NCBI RefSeq assembly: GCF_003284585.1
Contig: NZ_QKRX01000001.1
Coordinates: 124,001 to 188,000 of the forward strand
Length of the DNA: 64,000 nt
DNA from: Nitrincola tibetensis
GTDB lineage: Bacteria > Pseudomonadota > Gammaproteobacteria > Pseudomonadales > Balneatricaceae
Reading direction: 5' to 3'
Each line of letters begins with the position of its first letter. Positions within the stretch are counted from its first letter, which is position 1. A program made the position numbers and the translations under genes. Under the pieces are notes generated by a model. It was not told where the DNA came from. It saw only the letters and a program-made list of their open reading frames with translations, and ran no database searches. Shown here in pieces: positions 1 to 9,304 of the stretch.

Positions 1-971
1 CGATTGCGGCCGCAAATACAGCTGAACAAATTGCGCAAGCTATCAAAAACCGTGAAGCACAAATATTAGACCGCAATCCTGAGATTGAGTCTGTTGAGAT
101 TAATACGCTTGGAGCTGTGCCAACGGTTACACTGAAGTTTAAAGCAGATGTTGGTAATCTTGATAATTCTTCCCCAGTTTACAAGCCACGTTTAACCCTG
201 ACAGATCCTCCTGCTGGTGCTGGTTTGCAATTTGGTGATAGCCTTATCACTACAGCGGTAACGGATAGTCAAATTGAAACCAGTAATATTGTCGAGGGTG
301 ATAATGATTATAACGGTTACTACCGTATGTATGCTTACCTCAATAATGTTCAGTTATTGGATATAGGTAAGCCGCAGGTTCCTGGTGCTGGTGTTGATAC
401 CGAGCCGGGTCAAATTTTGATTAAATTCAATCCGTCTAATGGTTTGCTTACCGAAGTGAATGGTGAGCAATTTCCAGCGGGTGGGCGTGCACCTACTATT
501 CAGATCAAAGGAGCCGATCCTGCCTCTGAAACGACTGTCATCGATATGCGTTTGGATAACACGACTCAGTTCGCTTCGGCATCTATAGTAAAGTCACAGC
601 AGCAAAACGGTTACACTAAGGGTGACTTGATTGGAGTGACATTTGCACCAACGGGTGAAATGATCGCCTCTTTTAGTAATGGTCAAGAGCAGCGCTTAGG
701 TATTGTTGCTTTCGCGACCTTTGAAAACCAAGACGGTCTTCAGCCAGCGGGTAATACTGAGTGGATTGCGTCGTTGCAATCAGGTAATGCTATTTTGAAC
801 GCACCAGGAACGGGTTTGAACGGTACTCTGCGTTCGGCAGCACTAGAGCAATCCAACGTGGATTTGTCGACTGAACTCGTGAATTTGATTCAGGCGCAGC
901 GTAACTTCCAAGCGAGTTCTAAAACGCTAGAAACAGCGAATAATATTACTCAGAATATTTTGAACATCTAA
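1..971 (+). CDS. flgE: Flagellar hook protein FlgE (C-terminal part)
   Basis: The reading frame is open from the first bases of the window, so this is the 3' part of a gene that begins upstream. FlgE polymerises into the hook that joins the flagellar rod to the filament. The C-terminus shows the axial-protein helix (SNVDLSTELVNLIQAQRNFQ) and ends ETANNITQNILNI, typical of FlgE. The 5' part, with the N-terminal rod-like motif, is not visible. A strong terminator follows directly, so flgE ends an upstream transcription unit and flgF starts a new one. Identity is secure; only the start is unknown. Confidence 0.93.
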   Translation, partial: IAAANTAEQIAQAIKNREAQILDRNPEIESVEINTLGAVPTVTLKFKADVGNLDNSSPVYKPRLTLTDPPAGAGLQFGDSLITTAVTDSQIETSNIVEGDNDYNGYYRMYAYLNNVQLLDIGKPQVPGAGVDTEPGQILIKFNPSNGLLTEVNGEQFPAGGRAPTIQIKGADPASETTVIDMRLDNTTQFASASIVKSQQQNGYTKGDLIGVTFAPTGEMIASFSNGQEQRLGIVAFATFENQDGLQPAGNTEWIASLQSGNAILNAPGTGLNGTLRSAALEQSNVDLSTELVNLIQAQRNFQASSKTLETANNITQNILNI

Positions 972-986
972 CCTGTCTGAATCTCA

Positions 987-1025
987 GAAAAAAGCCTCTG
1001 CATTTAAGAATAGAGGCTTTTTTTT
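987..1025 (+). terminator. Rho-independent terminator after flgE
   Basis: An inverted repeat (AAAGCCTCT ... AGAGGCTTT) with a loop of about 12 nt is preceded by a run of A and followed by a run of eight T. It could work in both directions, but only flgE reads into it. Confidence 0.88.
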
Positions 1026-1052
1026 GCGCTAAATTTGGCTTGAATGTCTTCA

Positions 1053-1069
1053 CTGGCACGTCCTTTGCT
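1053..1069 (+). promoter_or_regulatory. Sigma-54 (RpoN) promoter of the flgF operon
   Basis: CTGGCACGTCCTTTGCT matches the RpoN consensus YTGGCACGrNNNTTGCW at all but one ambiguous base, with the -24 GG and -12 GC at the right distance. It lies 67 bp before the flgF start and just after the flgE terminator. In pseudomonads and vibrios the rod/ring genes are FleQ/RpoN dependent, which fits. Confidence 0.85.
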
Positions 1070-1135
1070 TAACCCTACTTAGAGAATACAAAAGCGGCAA
1101 GACTTAACCGCTTGTCAGCTGAATAGGAGTAAACG

Positions 1136-1879
1136 ATGGATAAGGTGCTGTTTTTGGCCATGACGGGTGCGCGAGAAAACATGAATGCGCAACAGATTCG
1201 GTCTAATAACCTTGCAAACGTTACCACCACTGGGTTTAAGCAAGATTTTGAGCAAGCCCGATCAATGCGTGTGTTTGGCGATGGCCATACCTCACGTGTC
1301 TATGCTATGGCCGAAACACCTGGTACCAATCGTGAATCAGGTACCTTACAGCAAACAGGGCGTGTGCTAGATGTTGCCATAGTGGGTGAAGGCTGGCTAG
1401 CGGTTGAAGGGCCGGATGGCAATGAAGCTTATACACGTGCTGGCGCTCTGCAGATTAATGCGGCGAATCAGTTAGTCACAGGCAATGGTTTGCCGATTAT
1501 CGGGAATGGCGGCATTCCAATCGTCATTCCAGATTATCAAAGCATCGACATTGTGAATGATGGTTCAATTACCATTCGACCTCTTGGTGATAATGCGGCG
1601 GAGTTGGCGCTTGTCGATGTGATTAAAATGGTTCGCTTAGATCCGGCCAATTCATTTAAAGGCCCAGATGGCTTGATGAGAACAGATGATCGTGTACCTA
1701 TAGCACCGGCTTTGGATCTACAAATGCGTTCTGGCTACCTCGAAACCAGCAATGTGAATGCCATCGAAGAAATGACGTCCATCATCAGTTTGTCTCGACA
1801 GTACGAAATTCAAATTAAAATGATGAAAACTGCAGAAGAAAACTCAAGCGCTTCGGCTCGCTTGCTGCAAATGAGCTAA
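1136..1879 (+). CDS. flgF: Flagellar basal-body rod protein FlgF
   Basis: FlgF is a subunit of the proximal rod, exported through the flagellar type III apparatus and assembled in the periplasm. The 247-residue protein has the N-terminal rod motif (SNNLANVTTTGFKQD, about residues 23-37) and the C-terminal axial motif (LETSNVNAIEEMTSIISLSR). A good ribosome site (AGGAG) precedes the ATG. It is the first gene of a tight flgF-flgG-flgH-flgI-flgJ unit behind the sigma-54 promoter. Length and order are normal for the family. Confidence 0.95.
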   Translation: MDKVLFLAMTGARENMNAQQIRSNNLANVTTTGFKQDFEQARSMRVFGDGHTSRVYAMAETPGTNRESGTLQQTGRVLDVAIVGEGWLAVEGPDGNEAYTRAGALQINAANQLVTGNGLPIIGNGGIPIVIPDYQSIDIVNDGSITIRPLGDNAAELALVDVIKMVRLDPANSFKGPDGLMRTDDRVPIAPALDLQMRSGYLETSNVNAIEEMTSIISLSRQYEIQIKMMKTAEENSSASARLLQMS

Positions 1880-1897
1880 TCTTAGGAGTATACAGTT

Positions 1898-2677
1898 ATG
1901 CACGGCGCGCTTCATGTTGCTAAAACCGGTTTGAGTGCACAAGACACCAACCTTCGCGTGATTTCCAATAACCTCGCCAATGTCGGTACGGTCGGCTTTA
2001 AAAAAGATCGTGCTGTGTTTGAGGATTTGCTCTATCAAGTGCGCCGTCAGCCAGGCGCGCAGAATGCCAACGATGCTCAGCTTCCTTCTGGGTTGCAGCT
2101 AGGCCACGGTGTGCGCACGGTTAGTACACAAAAAATGTTCGAAACGGGTGACTTGCAGATTACGGATCGTTCATTTGATTTGGCCATCAACGGACGCGGT
2201 TTCTTCCAAGTTGTCCAGCCCAATGGTGAGATTGCCTATACTCGTAATGGCCAGTTCCATTTAAATGCCGACAATCAACTGGTCACGGCCGAAGGCTATG
2301 CGCTTCAACCTGCGATTGAGATCCCTGCTGGAACAGTAAATTTTAGTGTTGGGGTGAATGGTATGGTCACTACTGTTGTAAATGGCGAGTCTGTGGAGCA
2401 AGGCCCGATTGAACTTGCAGACTTCGTTAATCCAGAAGGGCTATTAGCCGTGGGGCAGAACCTGTTTCAGGAAACGGCGGCCAGTGGGCCTGCCAATGTT
2501 CTCGAAGCAGGAGTGGGTGGCGTGGGATTTATTAAACAAGGTATGCTTGAAGGTTCAAACGTCAATGCGGTTGAAGAGTTGGTCAATATGATTACCACTC
2601 AGCGTGCCTATGAAATTAACTCAAAAGTAATTTCGACCGCGGATCAGATGCTGTCGTTTGCGACTCAGCAGCTTTAA
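1898..2677 (+). CDS. flgG: Flagellar distal rod protein FlgG
   Basis: FlgG builds the distal rod that passes through the P and L rings. The 259-residue protein has the family N-terminal motif (ISNNLANVGTVGFKKDR) and the C-terminal pattern (LEGSNVNAVEELVNMITTQR, then AYEINSKVISTADQML). The length is close to the usual value of about 260. It sits 18 bp after flgF, with AGGAG before the ATG, and is followed by flgH in the standard order. Confidence 0.96.
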   Translation: MHGALHVAKTGLSAQDTNLRVISNNLANVGTVGFKKDRAVFEDLLYQVRRQPGAQNANDAQLPSGLQLGHGVRTVSTQKMFETGDLQITDRSFDLAINGRGFFQVVQPNGEIAYTRNGQFHLNADNQLVTAEGYALQPAIEIPAGTVNFSVGVNGMVTTVVNGESVEQGPIELADFVNPEGLLAVGQNLFQETAASGPANVLEAGVGGVGFIKQGMLEGSNVNAVEELVNMITTQRAYEINSKVISTADQMLSFATQQL

Positions 2678-2703
2678 GGTTGAGTGACTTGAGGAGGGGG
2701 ATA

Positions 2704-3384
2704 ATGAAACACTTAACTCGACTGGGCTTGGTAGTGTCTGCAGCATGGATGGTGTCTGGCTGCGTAACAAAAGCACCTAAGCCAGATAATCCTTATTATG
2801 CGCCCATTCCAATGGCATCACTGGAAACACCTAAGCCAATAAATGGTGCAATTTATAATCCTTCAACAAGCATGAACCTCTACGGCGATGGTCGAGCACA
2901 TCGAGTCGGCGATATTTTAACCATCGATTTAACCGAGCGGACTCAGTCATCTAAGAGCTCTAGTACATCTCTGGACAAAAGCTCTGATGTGAACGTGGCG
3001 GCTCCTACTATAATGGGCGAGCCTTTATCCATTTTTGGTCGTCCTTTGTCAGCGGGCATCAGTGGCGGAAGTACTTTTGATGGTGATTCCTCCTCAGATA
3101 TGAGCAATCGCCTTAGTGGCAATATTACTGTATCCGTGCAAGAGATCTACCCAAATGGCGTGATGCTCGTTCGTGGTGAAAAATGGTTAACCCTGAATCA
3201 AGGTGATGAGTACATTCGAGTCAGTGGTTTGGTCAGGCCGCAAGATATAAAGCCAGATAATACGATCGAGTCGACTCGTTTAGCCGATGCGCGTATTACC
3301 TACAGTGGGACCGGAGCGACAGCCGATGTTAACGTAATGGGCTGGCTTTCACGCTTTTTTATTAGTGCATTAATGCCTTTCTAA
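2704..3384 (+). CDS. flgH: Flagellar L-ring lipoprotein FlgH
   Basis: FlgH forms the outer-membrane L ring around the rod. I place the start at the ATG at 2704 because GAGGAGGGGG lies just before it and it begins a normal lipoprotein signal ([20 protein letters not shown]); an upstream TTG at 2680 would only add an odd leader. The lipobox VSGC puts the modified cysteine near residue 20. The protein has 226 residues and carries the family region [17 protein letters not shown]. It lies between flgG and flgI as expected. Confidence 0.94.
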   Translation: MKHLTRLGLVVSAAWMVSGCVTKAPKPDNPYYAPIPMASLETPKPINGAIYNPSTSMNLYGDGRAHRVGDILTIDLTERTQSSKSSSTSLDKSSDVNVAAPTIMGEPLSIFGRPLSAGISGGSTFDGDSSSDMSNRLSGNITVSVQEIYPNGVMLVRGEKWLTLNQGDEYIRVSGLVRPQDIKPDNTIESTRLADARITYSGTGATADVNVMGWLSRFFISALMPF

Positions 3385-3394
3385 GGAGACGACG

Positions 3395-4492
3395 ATGCGA
3401 TTCATAATGATACTTTGTTTGGTGTTAAGCCTAAGTATCCAAACAGCGATGGCAAATACTGCTCGTTTAAAAGACTTGGTGTCTGTGTCAGGGGTGCGAA
3501 ATAACCAATTAGTAGGTTATGGTCTTGTCGTGGGGTTAGATGGTACTGGGGATAAAACGAACTTTACCTCACAGACCTTTCGTAACATGCTCAATAATTT
3601 CGGCGTCGCAATCCCGCCTAATATTAACCCTAACTCAAAAAATATTGCCGCAGTAGCAATCCATGCGGATTTACCCCCTTTTGCAAAACCGGGTCAAACG
3701 ATTGATATTACCGTTTCTACAATTGGTGATGCTAAGAGTTTGAGGGGCGGATCTTTATTGATGGCTCCTCTTAAGGGCGCTGATGGGCAAGTCTATGCAA
3801 TTGCTCAGGGAAACTTAATTGTTGCTGGATTTGGTGCAGAAGGCCGTGATGGTTCGCGTTTGTCGGTGAATGTTCCAAGCGTTGGGCGTATCCCGAACGG
3901 TGCATCAGTGGAGCGCGAAGTTGCCAGCGGCTTTGGTCAGGGAGACAGTTTAACCTTAAATTTGCACAGTCCAGATTTTACAACTGCACGTCGCGTCGCT
4001 GAACAGATTAATGGCTTACTAGGGCCTGAGGTTGCAGCTGCATTGGATTCAGCATCTATACGTGTTCGTGCTCCGCGAGATGCCTCCCAGCGTGTGACTT
4101 TCTTGTCCGTACTTGAAAATTTACCCATTGAAACAGCGCAAGAAACCGCTAAAGTGATCATTAACTCGCGAACAGGTACAATTGTCATAGGTCAGCATGT
4201 TCGCGTGTCGCCGGTGGCCATAACGCATGGCGGTTTAACTGTCACCATCACGGAAGAGTTTGATGTAGATCAGCCAGATCCCTTGGCACGTGGGCGTACT
4301 GTTGTTACCCCCCGTACTGGCATAGAGATTGATGAAGGTTCTGGCCGTATGTTTGAGTTTGCGCCTGGTGCGTCTTTACAGGATATCGTGGAAGCGGTTA
4401 ATAATGTTGGCGCAGCCCCCGGTGACTTAATGGCAATTCTTGAAGCCCTGAAACAAGCGGGTGCTTTAAGAGCAGAATTAGTGGTTATTTAA
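3395..4492 (+). CDS. flgI: Flagellar P-ring protein FlgI
   Basis: FlgI forms the periplasmic P ring, the rod bushing in the peptidoglycan layer. The 365-residue protein starts with a Sec signal peptide ([20 protein letters not shown]) and then shows the typical [20 protein letters not shown] and [16 protein letters not shown] segments. The C-terminal [19 protein letters not shown] is also diagnostic. AGGAGACG precedes the ATG. The stop is one base before flgJ, so the two genes are probably translationally coupled. Confidence 0.96.
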   Translation: MRFIMILCLVLSLSIQTAMANTARLKDLVSVSGVRNNQLVGYGLVVGLDGTGDKTNFTSQTFRNMLNNFGVAIPPNINPNSKNIAAVAIHADLPPFAKPGQTIDITVSTIGDAKSLRGGSLLMAPLKGADGQVYAIAQGNLIVAGFGAEGRDGSRLSVNVPSVGRIPNGASVEREVASGFGQGDSLTLNLHSPDFTTARRVAEQINGLLGPEVAAALDSASIRVRAPRDASQRVTFLSVLENLPIETAQETAKVIINSRTGTIVIGQHVRVSPVAITHGGLTVTITEEFDVDQPDPLARGRTVVTPRTGIEIDEGSGRMFEFAPGASLQDIVEAVNNVGAAPGDLMAILEALKQAGALRAELVVI

Positions 4493-4493
4493 A

Positions 4494-5546
4494 ATGGATA
4501 GCAGCAAGCCTGTTCAAGCGCAATCGCCTCAGTTCTACACAGAGCTGAATCAGCTGAATGATTTACGTCGTAAAGCCAGCGGCGATAAAGAGGCGGCGCT
4601 TAAAGAGGTGGCACAACAGTTCGAGCAAATCTTTTTAAGCATGATGCTAAAAAGTATGCGTGATGCGAATGCAAGTTTTGCTGAAGACAATCCCTTTAAT
4701 GGTAATAACACACGTTTCTATCAGGATATGTATGACCAGCAAATGACACTGGATTTGTCTCAAAACAGTCGATTAGGACTGGCCGAGATTATGGTACGTC
4801 AGTTGAGCCAAGTCGGTGATTTGCGCAATCAGAAAGACGATGATGACAAATCACCCGCTCAGATAAAGACAGATACTGAGCGCATGTTAAACACTGCCGT
4901 TGATGCGACGGCTCGTTTAGCCGCATCTGCTGTCTTAGGTAAGGCCCATACTCATGCGAGTGGTGGGGGTACGGTATCTTCTGAAACGGCGAAAGCCATC
5001 AAGGATGCTGAGCCGACAATATCGAGTCAAGCGTCTAAAACAAGCGATCTGGCAGAAAATCTCCCTCAGCGTTTTAACTCACCGGATGAATTTGTTTCAG
5101 CACTCTTACCCTTAGCTGAAAATGTCGCGAAGGATTTGGGCGTTGACCCTAAAGTGTTGTTAGCGCAAGCGGCGTTAGAAACAGGTTGGGGACGGTTCGT
5201 GATTGAAGGCAGTCATAATCTATTCAATATCAAAGCGGATCGCCGTTGGGATGGGGATAGGGTGTCAGTCTCGACCCTAGAGTATCGCCAAGGCCAGGCA
5301 CAACGTGAAATGGCGTCGTTTAGATCCTATGCTAACTATGAAGAAAGCTTCAGGGATTATGTGGATTTTTTAAAAACCAATCCCCGTTATCAACAGGCGT
5401 TGCAAAATACCTCTAATCCTTCAGCCTATCTAAGAGAGTTGCAGGCGGCGGGTTATGCGACAGACCCAGCTTACGCGAAGAAAATTGAACAGATATATTC
5501 AGGCAGTGTGATGGCAAGAGCCAATATTGATACTCAAGAAGGTTGA
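4494..5546 (+). CDS. flgJ: Flagellar rod assembly protein/muramidase FlgJ
   Basis: FlgJ caps the growing rod and cuts peptidoglycan so that it can pass. Residues 1 to about 110 form the rod-binding domain (FEQIFLSMMLKSMRDAN), followed by a low-complexity linker. From about residue 200 there is a glucosaminidase domain with the catalytic glutamate in LAQAALETGWG and the HNLFNIKADRRWDG segment. The 350-residue, two-domain form is the one known from beta- and gammaproteobacteria. The sigma-28 promoter of flgK begins inside its last codons. Confidence 0.95.
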   Translation: MDSSKPVQAQSPQFYTELNQLNDLRRKASGDKEAALKEVAQQFEQIFLSMMLKSMRDANASFAEDNPFNGNNTRFYQDMYDQQMTLDLSQNSRLGLAEIMVRQLSQVGDLRNQKDDDDKSPAQIKTDTERMLNTAVDATARLAASAVLGKAHTHASGGGTVSSETAKAIKDAEPTISSQASKTSDLAENLPQRFNSPDEFVSALLPLAENVAKDLGVDPKVLLAQAALETGWGRFVIEGSHNLFNIKADRRWDGDRVSVSTLEYRQGQAQREMASFRSYANYEESFRDYVDFLKTNPRYQQALQNTSNPSAYLRELQAAGYATDPAYAKKIEQIYSGSVMARANIDTQEG

Positions 5547-5560
5547 CCTTTGGCCGATAT
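5534..5560 (+). promoter_or_regulatory. Sigma-28 (FliA) promoter of flgK-flgL
   Basis: TCAA, a 15-base spacer and GCCGATAT match the FliA consensus (TAAA or TCAA, N15, GCCGATAA) at all but the last base. The site lies at the end of flgJ, about 70 bp before flgK, so the hook-filament junction genes can be switched on as late genes in addition to read-through from flgF. Confidence 0.82.
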
Positions 5561-5627
5561 ACACACAAGGGTATGGACGGAAGCGTTACCTCGCGCGTTT
5601 GAGCTGAAATTCCATCAGGAGTAGAAA

Positions 5628-7634
5628 ATGTCATCTAATTTGTTAAATCTGGGCTTGCAGAGTATCAGAGCCAATCAATCCGCATTGTCGGTCATTGGTC
5701 AGAACATTGCTAACGTTAATACTCCTGGCTATAACCGTCAAGTGACCAACCAGTCCACTCGTGATAATCAGATGGGTGTTCAGGTTACTGATATACAACG
5801 GATTACGGATCAATTTTTAACCCGTCAATTGTGGTCTGATACGTCGTCTGCCTCCTATGCACAAACCTTTACGCTTATGGCCGATGAAATCGATAACCGT
5901 TTGGCGAGCAGCACTAGCAGTGTATCAACGGCGTTGGATAACTATTTCAAAGCCATGCAAAACGTGGTGGACGATCCTATTTCCTTACCCAATCGTGAAG
6001 TGTTTTTAGCCGAAGCGCGCGGTTTAACACAGCGCTTCAGTGAATTAAGCGACTCTTTACTTCGCCAGAATCAGACCATCAATGATCAAATGGTGGTGTA
6101 CTCGCAAGAAGTATCTTCTATCGCCGCAAATATTGCGGATATGAACGAAAAAATTCGTTTGGCGAGTGCTGCGAATCGTCCGGCAAATGAGTTAAAGGAT
6201 CAGCGCGATGAAATGGTTATCAAACTGTCCGAATATATGGATGTGTCCGTTGTCGACCAAGGACGAGATGAATACAGTATTTTTATTGGCAGTGGCTTAC
6301 CTTTAGTCATCGGTAACAGCGCAAATGTATTAACGGCCACTCGAGGTGATCCGAACTCTGATCAGTATCAACTAAGCTTATCAATAGCGGGTCGTCCATC
6401 TGATTTATCCAATCAAATCAGCCGAGGCAAACTAGGTGGATTAATTGAGTATCGTGAAAAAATACTGGAACCCGCTCAGCAAGAATTAGGGCGGATTGCA
6501 ATCTTGGTTGCAGGTTCTATGAATGATCAGCACAAGATGGGTATGGATCTAGACGGTAATCTCGGTGGAAATCTGTTTAAAAATATTAATGACGCCTCAT
6601 TAACTCAACAGCGAATTACTGCGAAACGAACGAATGACAGCGACCTCTCTGCAGGAAGTGTAATTATTACGGATGCAACGAAGTTGAAGGCGAGTGATTA
6701 CACCTTAGTGGTTGGATTGGATGCAGTGGCCACGATCAAACGTGAGTCAGATGGGCGCGTATTTTCACTCAGTGATATGACCAGCGTGGCTTCACCTTCA
6801 GATGTGACAGAGGGCAGCTATTATATTGACGCGAACTCTGAAACCTTGGTTGTGGCGTTGGATGGATTTAGAGCCAACTTAACCACCACAACACCGATGA
6901 GGCCGGGTGATACATTCTTGATTCAACCCGTGGCAACGGGCGCCAGTGATATTCGTACTGAATTAACAAGCGGCCGTCAATTGGCTTTGGCATCGCCGAT
7001 TCGTGTAGAGGCACCTCAGGACAATACGGGAACAGGCGTTGCGACCGTTGAAATCACAGATATAAATGCGACTAGCTTCTCGGTAAAGAAAAGTTTACAA
7101 CCTCCCGTTGAAGTGCGTTTTTCGAACACAGAGCCCTTGACGTTCAGTGTCTTTGACATGTCTGATCCAAACAATCCACAAGCATTGGATTTAGGTGACG
7201 GGCCGCTGGTGGGACAAGCGTTTACTCCAGGAGTGGTGATTGAACTGGATGGCTATAATGTGCGTATTAACAATCAGCCTAAATCTGGTGATCGTTTTTC
7301 GTTTGACTACAACACTGATGGAGTGTCGGACAACCGCAACGCATTGTTGATGTCAGGCTTGCAGCAAAAAGGAATGATCAATACGCAATCCTTTCAAGAT
7401 ATATACGGAAGTATGGTCTCCAAAGTGGGCACTGAAACCTCAGTTGCCCAGATTAATTTCCGTTCGAGCCGCTCAGTGCTGGAATCCACCATGAATGCTC
7501 GTGCGAGTGTATCAGGTGTGAATCTAGATGAAGAGGCGGCTAAATTGATACAGTATCAGCAAGCTTATCAAGCCTCTGCACAGTTAATTCGTGCCTCGCA
7601 GACTTTGTTTGACTCACTGCTGAGCGTTGTGTAA
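5628..7634 (+). CDS. flgK: Flagellar hook-associated protein 1, FlgK
   Basis: FlgK is the first hook-filament junction protein. The 668-residue protein opens with the axial motif (SALSVIGQNIANVNTPGYNR) and ends with GVNLDEEAAKLIQYQQAYQA and SAQLIRASQTLFDSLLSVV, both typical. The long middle region (about residues 330-560) forms the variable exposed domains and makes it longer than the enterobacterial protein. CAGGAGTAG precedes the ATG. It is followed by flgL after 12 bp, and a FliA promoter lies upstream. Confidence 0.95.
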   Translation: MSSNLLNLGLQSIRANQSALSVIGQNIANVNTPGYNRQVTNQSTRDNQMGVQVTDIQRITDQFLTRQLWSDTSSASYAQTFTLMADEIDNRLASSTSSVSTALDNYFKAMQNVVDDPISLPNREVFLAEARGLTQRFSELSDSLLRQNQTINDQMVVYSQEVSSIAANIADMNEKIRLASAANRPANELKDQRDEMVIKLSEYMDVSVVDQGRDEYSIFIGSGLPLVIGNSANVLTATRGDPNSDQYQLSLSIAGRPSDLSNQISRGKLGGLIEYREKILEPAQQELGRIAILVAGSMNDQHKMGMDLDGNLGGNLFKNINDASLTQQRITAKRTNDSDLSAGSVIITDATKLKASDYTLVVGLDAVATIKRESDGRVFSLSDMTSVASPSDVTEGSYYIDANSETLVVALDGFRANLTTTTPMRPGDTFLIQPVATGASDIRTELTSGRQLALASPIRVEAPQDNTGTGVATVEITDINATSFSVKKSLQPPVEVRFSNTEPLTFSVFDMSDPNNPQALDLGDGPLVGQAFTPGVVIELDGYNVRINNQPKSGDRFSFDYNTDGVSDNRNALLMSGLQQKGMINTQSFQDIYGSMVSKVGTETSVAQINFRSSRSVLESTMNARASVSGVNLDEEAAKLIQYQQAYQASAQLIRASQTLFDSLLSVV

Positions 7635-7646
7635 TAGGAGCCTATA

Positions 7647-8909
7647 ATGCGTATTGCCACTCAACAACAGTTCTCCAATGCTATTAACAATATGCAGCGC
7701 AACCAGCAAACTTTGTCGAAGACTCAGGAGCAAATTTCTGCGGCTAAGCGTGTGCTTAAGCCATCAGATGATCCTGTGGCTGCTGCACAGATTGTTAAGC
7801 TAGAGCGTGAATTGGCTCAGTATGATAAATTTAAAACCAATATTGATGTGACGCGAAGACGGCTTGAACTTGAAGAGACGATTCTGACTGATATTAATTT
7901 TGCGTTAGATCGCATGCGAGAACTCACCATTCAAGCGGGTAATGCAGGCTTAAGTGACAGTGATCGAACCACTGTTGCTAAAGAACTGAGGGAAATGGCT
8001 AGCTATTCTGCGAGCTTAATGAATACCAAAGACTCGCAAGGTGAGTATCTCTTTTCAGGCAGCAAAGGTCTGACTAAACCCTATGAACTGCAACCCGATG
8101 GTCGTTATCAGTTCAATGGTGATGGCGGTCAACGGATGATACAAGTCTCTAGTGATTTGTTGGTACCGTCGAATGACTCTGGCGAGTTGTTATTCGAAGC
8201 CGTCGGTCGTCGTTTGGTGGTAAAACCTGAAGGAGAGGCCAGAGATATGGTAGCCTCTGTGGGTTTTGACAATGCAGCAGACGAAGATCGTTTTAGAAGC
8301 TTTAGCGCAGGCCTTCGTGATTTACAATTGTCGCTGGAACTGACGGCAGATGCGCCTGCGAATGAATATGCCTATCGCCTTCGCGACAGTGGAGGAAATT
8401 TGGTTGCTGAAGTGGAGAATCTGTCTGATACCGATTTTCCGGTTGAAATAGCGATTGAGGGCTTAAAGATTGAGTTACAACAGCCTACACCCGCATTAAA
8501 CCTAGCGACCAATCCTCAGGCCGATGTCGTGTTGAACGTCCGCAGTGAGCAAAAAAGCTTGATTGATGTCGCATTGGATTTTGCTGAAATTCTGGAACGC
8601 CCTAGAACTCCTGAAAATGCTAAAGAGCTCGCAGAAATGACGGCGAAAACCTTAGATGATTTCGTCACAGCCGCTGAGCGTAATCTTGAAGCGCGGACGG
8701 CATTGGGCGCACGCCAAAATGCATTGGATCGTGTAGAATCCTCGAATGAAGAGTTTACACTTTTCACAAAAACTGCTCTATCAAGTATCCAAGATCTTGA
8801 TTATGCTACTGCGATCACTGAATTTAAAATGGCAGAAGTGACGTTGCAAGCCTCCCAAGCCACCTTTGCTCGCGTACAGAATCTGAGCTTGTTTGACTAC
8901 TTGCGCTAA
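7647..8909 (+). CDS. flgL: Flagellar hook-associated protein 3, FlgL
   Basis: FlgL is the second junction protein, sitting between FlgK and the flagellin filament. The 420-residue product has the flagellin-like N-terminus (MRIATQQQFSNAINNMQRNQ, then KRVLKPSDDPVAAAQI) and the C-terminal coiled segment ending ATFARVQNLSLFDYLR. TAGGAG precedes the ATG. It is somewhat longer than enterobacterial FlgL because of an inserted middle domain (about residues 200-300), as in many marine gammaproteobacteria. Confidence 0.94.
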   Translation: MRIATQQQFSNAINNMQRNQQTLSKTQEQISAAKRVLKPSDDPVAAAQIVKLERELAQYDKFKTNIDVTRRRLELEETILTDINFALDRMRELTIQAGNAGLSDSDRTTVAKELREMASYSASLMNTKDSQGEYLFSGSKGLTKPYELQPDGRYQFNGDGGQRMIQVSSDLLVPSNDSGELLFEAVGRRLVVKPEGEARDMVASVGFDNAADEDRFRSFSAGLRDLQLSLELTADAPANEYAYRLRDSGGNLVAEVENLSDTDFPVEIAIEGLKIELQQPTPALNLATNPQADVVLNVRSEQKSLIDVALDFAEILERPRTPENAKELAEMTAKTLDDFVTAAERNLEARTALGARQNALDRVESSNEEFTLFTKTALSSIQDLDYATAITEFKMAEVTLQASQATFARVQNLSLFDYLR

Positions 8910-8928
8910 CGTTGGATGAGATGGACAT

Positions 8929-9189
8929 ATGAATCTGATTGAAGAGTCCCGTGTTATAGAGATGGCATGGGAAGATAGAACCCCCTTTGAAGCAATTCAG
9001 CTAAACTTTGGTTTAGCTGAAGACGATGTTATAAAGTTGATGCGTAAAAACCTAAAACGTAACAGCTTTGAACTTTGGCGAACACGAGTCAGTGGCCGAA
9101 AAACAAAGCATCTTAAACTGAGAAGTTCTGCAGTGGAACGCGGATATTGCCAAGCTCAGTACAAGCAACGAACAGCAAAGTCTCGTTAG
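8929..9189 (+). CDS. Small TIGR03643/DUF2805-like protein
   Basis: An 86-residue basic protein. The segment VIEMAWEDRTPFEAIQLNFG, then LAEDDVIKLMRKNLKRNSFELWRTRVSGRKTKH, resembles the small TIGR03643 (DUF2805) family found in many proteobacteria, whose role is unknown. The N-terminal half reads like a helix-turn-helix, so nucleic-acid binding is possible but unproven. It starts 19 bp after flgL and may be co-transcribed with it, although no functional link to the flagellum is known. The family call comes from recognition of the motif. Confidence 0.72.
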   Translation: MNLIEESRVIEMAWEDRTPFEAIQLNFGLAEDDVIKLMRKNLKRNSFELWRTRVSGRKTKHLKLRSSAVERGYCQAQYKQRTAKSR

Positions 9190-9209
9190 AACTCTTTGAA
9201 AAGGCTGAT

Positions 9210-9238
9210 TTGACAAATGCGGCATCGCGTCATATCTT
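9210..9238 (+). promoter_or_regulatory. Sigma-70 promoter candidate for the GGDEF/EAL gene
   Basis: TTGACA, a 17-base spacer and TATCTT form a near-consensus housekeeping promoter about 65 bp before the proposed start of the downstream gene. It means that gene need not depend on flagellar transcription. Confidence 0.6.
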
Positions 9239-9304
9239 TCGATAGACATTTGAACTGATAACAAAATAGCGTAGGTGTTGAATCTAATACATGAAATTTG
9301 ATGG

